DNA of 64,000 nt. Origin: Sphingomonas sp. Its GTDB lineage: Bacteria; Pseudomonadota; Alphaproteobacteria; Sphingomonadales; Sphingomonadaceae. The notes under the pieces are model-generated. The model saw nothing but the letters and a program-made list of their open reading frames with translations. It ran no database searches and was not told where the DNA came from. Positions 62,506 to 64,000 of the stretch are shown in pieces (position 1 is the stretch's first letter; every line of letters begins with the position of its first letter). Made by a program: the position numbers and the translations under genes. The DNA lies in contig NZ_JAHBZI010000002.1 in assembly GCF_019635515.1 (NCBI RefSeq), positions 599,664 through 663,663 on the forward strand, given 5' to 3'.

Positions 62506-63831
62506 TCAGGCGGCCGCGCGGACCTTTTCGACACCGGCCAGCGAATTGGGGTCGGCGCGGACGATCTCGACTTCGACGAGATCGCCGATCTGCGCATCGG
62601 TGGTCAGATGGACCGACTGCAGCCAGGGCGACTTGCCGAGCATCTGGCCGGGCAGCTTGCCCTTGCGCTCGATCAGAACGGTGCAGGTGCGGCCAAGCGT
62701 TGCGGCGTTGAAGGCGGCCTGATCGCGGTTGAGATGCGACTGGAGACGCTGGAGGCGGTCGTCCATCACTTCGGGCGCGATGAAGCCGTCGGTCAGCTCG
62801 GCCGCGGGAGTGCCGGGGCGGGGCGAATATTTGAAGCTGAAGCACTGGGCATAGCCGACCGCATCGACCAGGCTGAGCGTCTCGGCGAATTCGGCTTCGG
62901 TCTCGCCGGGGAAACCGACGATGAAATCGCCCGACAGCGCGATATCGGGGCGGGCGGCGCGGACGCGGTCGAGGATGCGCAGATAGGAATCGCGGCTATG
63001 GCTGCGGTTCATCGCCTTGAGGACGCGGTCGCTACCGGCCTGCACGGGCAAATGGAGGAACGGCATCAGCTTCTCGACCTCGGCATGGGCGCGGATCAGA
63101 CCCTCGCGCATGTCATTGGGATGGCTGGTGGTGTAGCGGATGCGGGCGAGATCGGTGATCCTGTCGAGTTCGCGGATCAGGCCGTGCAGGCCGGTGCCCG
63201 CCTCGTCGTCCCAGGCGTTGACGTTCTGGCCGAGCAGGGTGATCTCGCGGGCGCCGGCATCGACCAATGCCCTGGCTTCGTCGACGATCGCCGCGAAGGG
63301 CCGGCTGACTTCGGCGCCGCGCGTATAGGGGACGACGCAATAGGTGCAGAACTTGTCGCAGCCTTCCTGCACGGTGAGGAACGCCGAGGGGCCGACCTTG
63401 CGGCGGGCGGGGAGCGCGCCGAACTTGCTGGCGAAGGGCATGTCGGTATCGAGCGCGGATTCGCCGGCCGCGGCCCTGGCGACGAGGTCCGGGAGGTTGT
63501 GATAGGCCTGCGGTCCGACCACGACATCGACCTTGGCGCGCCGCACGATCTCCTCGCCCTCGGCCTGGGCGACGCAGCCGGCGATGGCGATCATCGGCTC
63601 GCGCCCCTGATCGTTCCTGGCGTGCTTGCGGATACGGCCGATGTCCGAATAGACCTTTTCGGTGGCCTTTTCGCGGATATGGCAGGTGTTGAGCACGACG
63701 AGATCGGCGGCATTGGCGTCGTCGGTCGCGGTCATGCCCTGCGCGGCCATCAGCTCGGCCATGCGCTCGCCGTCATAGACGTTCATCTGGCAGCCGAACG
63801 ACTTGACGTGGAAGGTCTTGGGAATAGTCAT
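62506..63831 (-). CDS. miaB: tRNA-2-methylthio-N6-dimethylallyladenosine synthase MiaB
   Basis: 441 residues. MTTase domain ([17 protein letters not shown] with first cluster Cys), radical SAM motif [23 protein letters not shown], and a C-terminal TRAM domain. Adds the methylthio group to i6A37 of tRNA. First of the conserved miaB-phoH-ybeY-corC-lnt run. Confidence 0.97.
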   Translation of the reverse strand: MTIPKTFHVKSFGCQMNVYDGERMAELMAAQGMTATDDANAADLVVLNTCHIREKATEKVYSDIGRIRKHARNDQGREPMIAIAGCVAQAEGEEIVRRAKVDVVVGPQAYHNLPDLVARAAAGESALDTDMPFASKFGALPARRKVGPSAFLTVQEGCDKFCTYCVVPYTRGAEVSRPFAAIVDEARALVDAGAREITLLGQNVNAWDDEAGTGLHGLIRELDRITDLARIRYTTSHPNDMREGLIRAHAEVEKLMPFLHLPVQAGSDRVLKAMNRSHSRDSYLRILDRVRAARPDIALSGDFIVGFPGETEAEFAETLSLVDAVGYAQCFSFKYSPRPGTPAAELTDGFIAPEVMDDRLQRLQSHLNRDQAAFNAATLGRTCTVLIERKGKLPGQMLGKSPWLQSVHLTTDAQIGDLVEVEIVRADPNSLAGVEKVRAAA

Positions 63832-63883
63832 TTGCGGGCGCCCATAGCGGATCGGGCGCGATACGTCACGTTGGGGAGAAGGC

Positions 63884-64000
63884 GATGCTGCGGGTAGCGG
63901 GTTTTGCGATCACTTTGCTGACGATGGCGGTTCCGCTTGGCGCCCAGACCGTACCAGCCGCAGCGGATTCGCGTGACAAGATGGCGCCGCTGAAGATGTC
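63884..64000 (+). CDS. Secreted protein, N-terminal part only
   Basis: 39 codons from the ATG at 63884 to the window edge, with ggggag 9-10 bases upstream. [21 protein letters not shown] is a clear signal peptide; the mature part ([17 protein letters not shown]...) is too short to classify. Divergent from miaB. Confidence 0.6.

Overview
The window looks like DNA from a sphingomonad (Alphaproteobacteria, Sphingomonadales). The right third has a core gene order typical of that class, read on the minus strand: miaB, a lipoprotein, phoH, ybeY, a CorC-like CBS protein, then lnt and metK. DNA is GC-rich throughout. The left two thirds are accessory DNA: a decayed integrative/conjugative element (ICE) with a heavy-metal cassette inside it.

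Layout. 1-860 is the 3' end of an imuC/dnaE2-type polymerase. 1.2-4.5 kb is a small accessory block: an orphan phosphoribosyltransferase-like gene, a strong terminator, and a divergent pair of unrecognised genes, one of which ends in a HEPN-type R-x4-H motif. 4.6-17.8 kb holds ICE maintenance and regulation genes: DUF932, a broken parB, DUF2493 (SLOG), a sigma-like HTH protein, an MNT-HEPN fusion with a DUF4238 partner, a MucR-like protein, a HAD phosphatase, a small gene behind a LexA-type box, and two DUF736 genes. It then runs DUF2285 activator, AlpA/RdfS-like HTH, DUF2840, TraF-like S26 peptidase, DUF736, lytic transglycosylase. 18.0-22.2 kb carries the relaxase, the TraG/VirD4 coupling protein and a CopG-like protein. 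The trb operon resumes only at 36.6 kb (trbB, trbC, trbD, and a trbE cut off at about residue 330).

Between copG and trbB lies a 14.4-kb metal-resistance cassette. On the minus strand it has a czcI-like gene, czcC, czcB, czcA, a DUF190 (PII-like) gene, a ZIP transporter, a P1B-4-type ATPase, an SRPBCC protein and a Myb/SANT-like ORF. A second unit has a CDF exporter, a CadR/PbrR-type MerR regulator and a PbrT-like FTR1/cytochrome c lead-uptake protein. Two near-identical MerR-type dyads (33844-33864 and 36320-36340) suggest that one regulator controls both outward-facing metal genes.

At about 39.2 kb truncated trbE abuts the 3' end of a phytanoyl-CoA dioxygenase gene, which lies in a luxI-phyH operon next to a luxR gene. 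TrbJ/L/F/G/I are not in the window, so the element as seen probably cannot build its own mating channel, although its relaxase and coupling protein look intact. A tRNA-Thr(GGT) at 42.1 kb marks the start of core DNA.

42.3-64 kb is ordinary chromosome: Xaa-Pro aminopeptidase, a DSD1-type PLP enzyme, a TonB-like protein, oligopeptidase B, a cytochrome c', thermonuclease, trmB, gdhA, metK, lnt, a VOC protein, a PHA-granule-region protein, a sorbosone-dehydrogenase-like enzyme, the CorC-like gene, ybeY, phoH and miaB.

Points most worth follow-up: two near-identical structured leaders in front of DUF932 and parB with compensatory stem changes; the HEPN-bearing divergent gene pair; the LexA box before a small unknown gene; and a metK leader with two mutually exclusive stems.
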